This document shows, in pieces, positions 59,364-61,805 of a DNA stretch of 61,805 nucleotides. The notes beneath the pieces were generated by a model. The model was not told where the DNA came from, did no database searches, and saw only the letters and a list, made by a program, of their open reading frames with translations. Numbering within the stretch: position 1 is the first letter of the stretch; each line of letters starts with the position of its first letter. The position numbers and the translations under genes were made by a program. This stretch comes from Prevotella sp. (lineage in GTDB: Bacteria > Bacteroidota > Bacteroidia > Bacteroidales > Bacteroidaceae): positions 1 to 61,805 of the forward strand of contig JAEEVA010000016.1 in the NCBI GenBank assembly GCA_016286995.1, written 5' to 3'.

Positions 59364-60635
59364 TTACCCATTATTTACTCCTTGCCGGCCAAAAGGCTTG
59401 ATGGTTGCTTTTAATATTTCTATGGGGTTGTAGTCATTTAGTTGAATGCGAAGAAGTGTATCCTGGTGTAATCCAAGTTCTTCACATGCCTCGTTCCACA
59501 GTTGACGAGTAGAAGGCCGGCAGGTCATTTGTTCGACGACAGGTGATGTAACGCTATTCATGACGATGACACCATCAGGAGCGATAACATCTTTTACCTT
59601 TGACATGATTTCCTTGAGGTGACCACCGTGGCCGCCGATAAAGACGGCATCGGGGGTTGAGCTTGTGGCGATGACATCGCAACAACCAAGGAAGTCGCCC
59701 ATGTGGACGTTGATACCAGGGGCACCGAAGCGACGGACATTTTCGTGGATGATGGCCTTGCACTCTGGACGAATCTCGAAGGCTTCTATTTGAAGATGTG
59801 GAAACTGCAGACGCGCCTCAATACTGACGCTACCCGTACAGAAGCCAATGTCCCAAAGAACGTGACGCTTGTGTAAATCAAGAGCCTGAAGTGTGAGCAG
59901 GCGGATGGGCATCTTGGTAATCATCTTCTCGCGACCATCTAATAATTCAAATTGATTATCTGGAATTCCAAACCATGAATTAGGCAAATTGCACGAATCG
60001 ATTATTATGCAATTGGGCATTTCAAACTCCCGCTGAGTGGCTTCTTCAAGGGTGAGTGAACTGATTTTTTCGAGTAAGGGATTCCCGAGATGTTCGCCAA
60101 TATGAATGGTATAGTTGGTGTAGCCATAGTCGAGCATTCGTCGGGCTATGGCAGAGGGGGTGTGTTCTTTGTCGGTCAGCACACCAATCTTCTCTGCACG
60201 TTCAATGAGTGTACGGTCAAATTCATGCCAAGGGCGGCCGGTGAGTGATACGATACGCATATCGTGGTAAGGCATCACGAGACGGTGTGCCAGCATTTGC
60301 AAGGAGTTAAACGTTGGGTAGACCACGATATCGGCCTCAGGCAACTTCCGCTTGATGGTATTGGCAAATCCGAAGAAGAGAGGGTCGCCACTGGCGAAGA
60401 CAATAATTGAGTGCTCAGCGGTTTTCCCGCTGAGACTTTCGTAGCGCTCAAACACGGCATCGAGGGGAACGGTGATGTCAATCCATTGTGCGTCAGTGGG
60501 CAGTAATGGAGCCATTATCTCATGATGGCGCTTACCACCCGAGAATACCTTTCCATTTTTGATAATCTCCAGCACCTCTGGCGGAAAGAACGGCTGTGGA
60601 TTGTCCGTAATACCTATGACAATGAATCTAATCAT
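59364..60635 (-). CDS. cobL: bifunctional precorrin-7 methyltransferase/decarboxylase (CobL, CbiE-CbiT)
   Basis: The 423-residue protein fuses two corrin-ring enzymes. The N-terminal CbiE domain (about 1-210) methylates C5 (FVIGITDNPQPFF, VFASGDPLFFGF). The C-terminal CbiT domain (about 225-420) methylates C15 and decarboxylates, with its SAM site in LWDIGFCTGSVSIEA. ATG 60635 is preferred over a TTG at 60644 inside the CAATTCT array. The next corrin gene lies upstream on the same strand, so a cobalamin operon extends past the right edge. Confidence 0.93.
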   Translation of the reverse strand: MIRFIVIGITDNPQPFFPPEVLEIIKNGKVFSGGKRHHEIMAPLLPTDAQWIDITVPLDAVFERYESLSGKTAEHSIIVFASGDPLFFGFANTIKRKLPEADIVVYPTFNSLQMLAHRLVMPYHDMRIVSLTGRPWHEFDRTLIERAEKIGVLTDKEHTPSAIARRMLDYGYTNYTIHIGEHLGNPLLEKISSLTLEEATQREFEMPNCIIIDSCNLPNSWFGIPDNQFELLDGREKMITKMPIRLLTLQALDLHKRHVLWDIGFCTGSVSIEARLQFPHLQIEAFEIRPECKAIIHENVRRFGAPGINVHMGDFLGCCDVIATSSTPDAVFIGGHGGHLKEIMSKVKDVIAPDGVIVMNSVTSPVVEQMTCRPSTRQLWNEACEELGLHQDTLLRIQLNDYNPIEILKATIKPFGRQGVNNG

Positions 60636-60641
60636 AATTAT

Positions 60642-60683
60642 CAATTCTCAATTCTCAATTCTCAATTGTCAATTGTCAATTAA
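60642..60683. repeat. six heptamer units between two cobalamin genes
   Basis: CAATTCT three times, CAATTGT twice and CAATTAA (60642-60683) fill the gap exactly from the stop codon of the upstream gene to the start region of cobL on the minus strand. Confidence 0.9.
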
Positions 60684-61805
60684 TCACAGGTCGCGACCAG
60701 GTTTTAGTTGTGCTGCATCGTCAAAGGTCAGAATGGCATTACAAAGTGTTGCTGCGAGATTGCTGCCACCTTTTCTGCCCTCAACGATGATCTTGGGAAT
60801 CTGCTTCAACGTCTTGACGGCATGTTTACTTTCGCAAACATGTACAAAGCCGACTGGAGCGGCAATAATACCCACAGGCTGCATTTTGCCTTTACGCACC
60901 AAGTCGCAAATCTCGAAGAGCGCCGTTGGGGCGTTGCCCACCACATAGAACGCCTCGGGATATTCCTCTGCCGCCAGTTGCATACAAGCCTGACTGCGGG
61001 TGATGCCTTTCTCGTCGGCTATCTGTTTGGAACGTGGGTCGTTGATGTAGCAATGCACCTCGATGCCCAGTCGTTCCAAAGCTCCCTTACGGATACCGCT
61101 GGCAGCCATTGTGACGTCGGTGACAATATGTTTCATGCTGCCGTCAACCACTTTTCCGTATAGTATCTCTGTAGCACGATCGTCCATCCAGAGACACTCT
61201 TCCATACCAAAGTCAACCGTTGTATGAATGGCGTACAACAAGGGCCATAGACGCCACGTCGGCACATCGGGGTGCTGCATCTCGGAGCGTATCGTGCGGA
61301 AACTTTCCATCATAATAGACTGACCGGGTTTCACGCTTTCCTGCTTTTCTTCACGATAGTAGCCGCGTGGCGTAATCATCTTTCCTTCAACTACATATGA
61401 CTGAGAGTTGCCAATGAGAATGACAGTAAACATATCCACGTCTTCAGGGTCGAAGTCACCAAGGGTGGTTATCTTCACCTCTTGCTCCTCGCGACCAGCC
61501 TGGCGTACATAGCCTACAGGGGTGTTGGCAGCACGTTCCTGAAGGAAGAGTTCCTGTAATCGATATAATTGCCAATAGCGGCCGTGCGACTTGGGATTAT
61601 AGACGGCTGTGACGAAATCGCCTACGGCAGCTGCCTTGATGCGTCGTTCTATGACAGCCCAAGGTGTCATCAGGTCCGACAAAGAGATGATACACATATC
61701 GTGACCAATGGGAGCACCCAAGAGTGAAGCTGCTTTCTGAAAGGCAGAGATGCCAGGAAGCGATATGACCTCAATGTTAGCGGGGGAACCGCTGACCACA
61801 CGTTC
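60684..61805 (-). CDS. CobJ/CbiH-CbiC fusion: C17-methyltransferase and precorrin-8X methylmutase (partial)
   Basis: The gene runs off the right edge; the frame is open to base 61805 (ERVVSG). The visible N-terminal part is the second half of a C17-methyltransferase that contracts the corrin ring (LPGISAFQKAASLLGAPIGH, ISLSDLMTPWAVIERR, AVYNPKSHGRYWQL, VILIGNSQSYV). From about residue 160 it continues without a break into precorrin-8X methylmutase: AIHTTVDFGMEE with the catalytic His, TDVTMAASGIRK, YVVGNAPTALFEI and GFVHVCESKHAV. Fused in one chain, the two activities may hand over an unstable intermediate. Confidence 0.93.
   Translation of the reverse strand, partial: ERVVSGSPANIEVISLPGISAFQKAASLLGAPIGHDMCIISLSDLMTPWAVIERRIKAAAVGDFVTAVYNPKSHGRYWQLYRLQELFLQERAANTPVGYVRQAGREEQEVKITTLGDFDPEDVDMFTVILIGNSQSYVVEGKMITPRGYYREEKQESVKPGQSIMMESFRTIRSEMQHPDVPTWRLWPLLYAIHTTVDFGMEECLWMDDRATEILYGKVVDGSMKHIVTDVTMAASGIRKGALERLGIEVHCYINDPRSKQIADEKGITRSQACMQLAAEEYPEAFYVVGNAPTALFEICDLVRKGKMQPVGIIAAPVGFVHVCESKHAVKTLKQIPKIIVEGRKGGSNLAATLCNAILTFDDAAQLKPGRDL

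Overview
This window looks like a chromosomal segment of a Bacteroidales bacterium, most likely a member of the Prevotellaceae. The evidence is the gene content (Na+-translocating NQR, gldE, TamB/TamL, DUF5687, DUF4296, DUF3256, a C11 peptidase lipoprotein, a type IX secretion-like C-terminal domain) and about a dozen promoters of the Bacteroidota form TTTG, 19-20 bases, TAnnTTTG. Most genes are housekeeping genes. Four tRNA genes are clustered at 5.6-6.05 kb, with a fifth (Phe) at 16.4 kb.

Layout. 0-5.5 kb: nqrE and nqrF, a triplicated promoter/hairpin leader, thrS and nspC. 5.6-8.3 kb: tRNA cluster, a hypothetical gene, ssb, gldE. 8.4-16.3 kb is the accessory region: C11 peptidase, GH25 lysozyme, a gene-free 0.9-kb stretch with a candidate structured RNA and a MITE-like element, a Y1 (RAYT-like) transposase with an amber stop, a lipoprotein, a metallophosphoesterase, and a 5'-truncated surface-protein remnant. 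16.4-24.3 kb: tRNA-Phe, a MacAB-TolC-type efflux set, a LytS/LytTR two-component pair and cysE. 24.4-33.9 kb, minus strand: ftsK, lolA, DUF5687, rlmH, ruvC, an ABC ATPase and clpC, mostly overlapping or closely spaced. 34-37.2 kb: exonuclease, rRNA methylase, tilS. 37.2-38.9 kb holds several decayed gene fragments. 39-48.2 kb: ileS, dksA-like, lspA, DUF4296 lipoprotein, nucleoside transporter, rsmE, DUF3256 protein, rluA-like. 48.2-55.8 kb: tamB, tamL and a lipoprotein. 55.8-61.8 kb: yigZ, DUF1015, HIT, ftcD and two corrin-ring genes; the last gene runs off the right edge.

The most striking signal lies between and inside the genes. At least a dozen junctions carry short tandem arrays with a strict 7-bp period, and some others have 8 or 9 bp. 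The repeated word differs from place to place (GATGGCT, GTTAGCA, AACTATG, CAATTCT, GTTAAGA, GTGAATA). The arrays often begin in the last codons of the upstream gene, supply its stop codon, and end at the next start or stop codon. Two more 7-bp arrays sit in frame inside rlmI-like and rluA-like coding regions, and a REPIN-like inverted pair of palindromes sits in frame inside nspC. Four junctions share one composite element: GTGAAAA/GTGAATA words followed by the 12-mer ATTTGCTACCGC, next to start codons. They resemble the heptanucleotide STRR repeats known from cyanobacteria, although nothing here shows how they arise.
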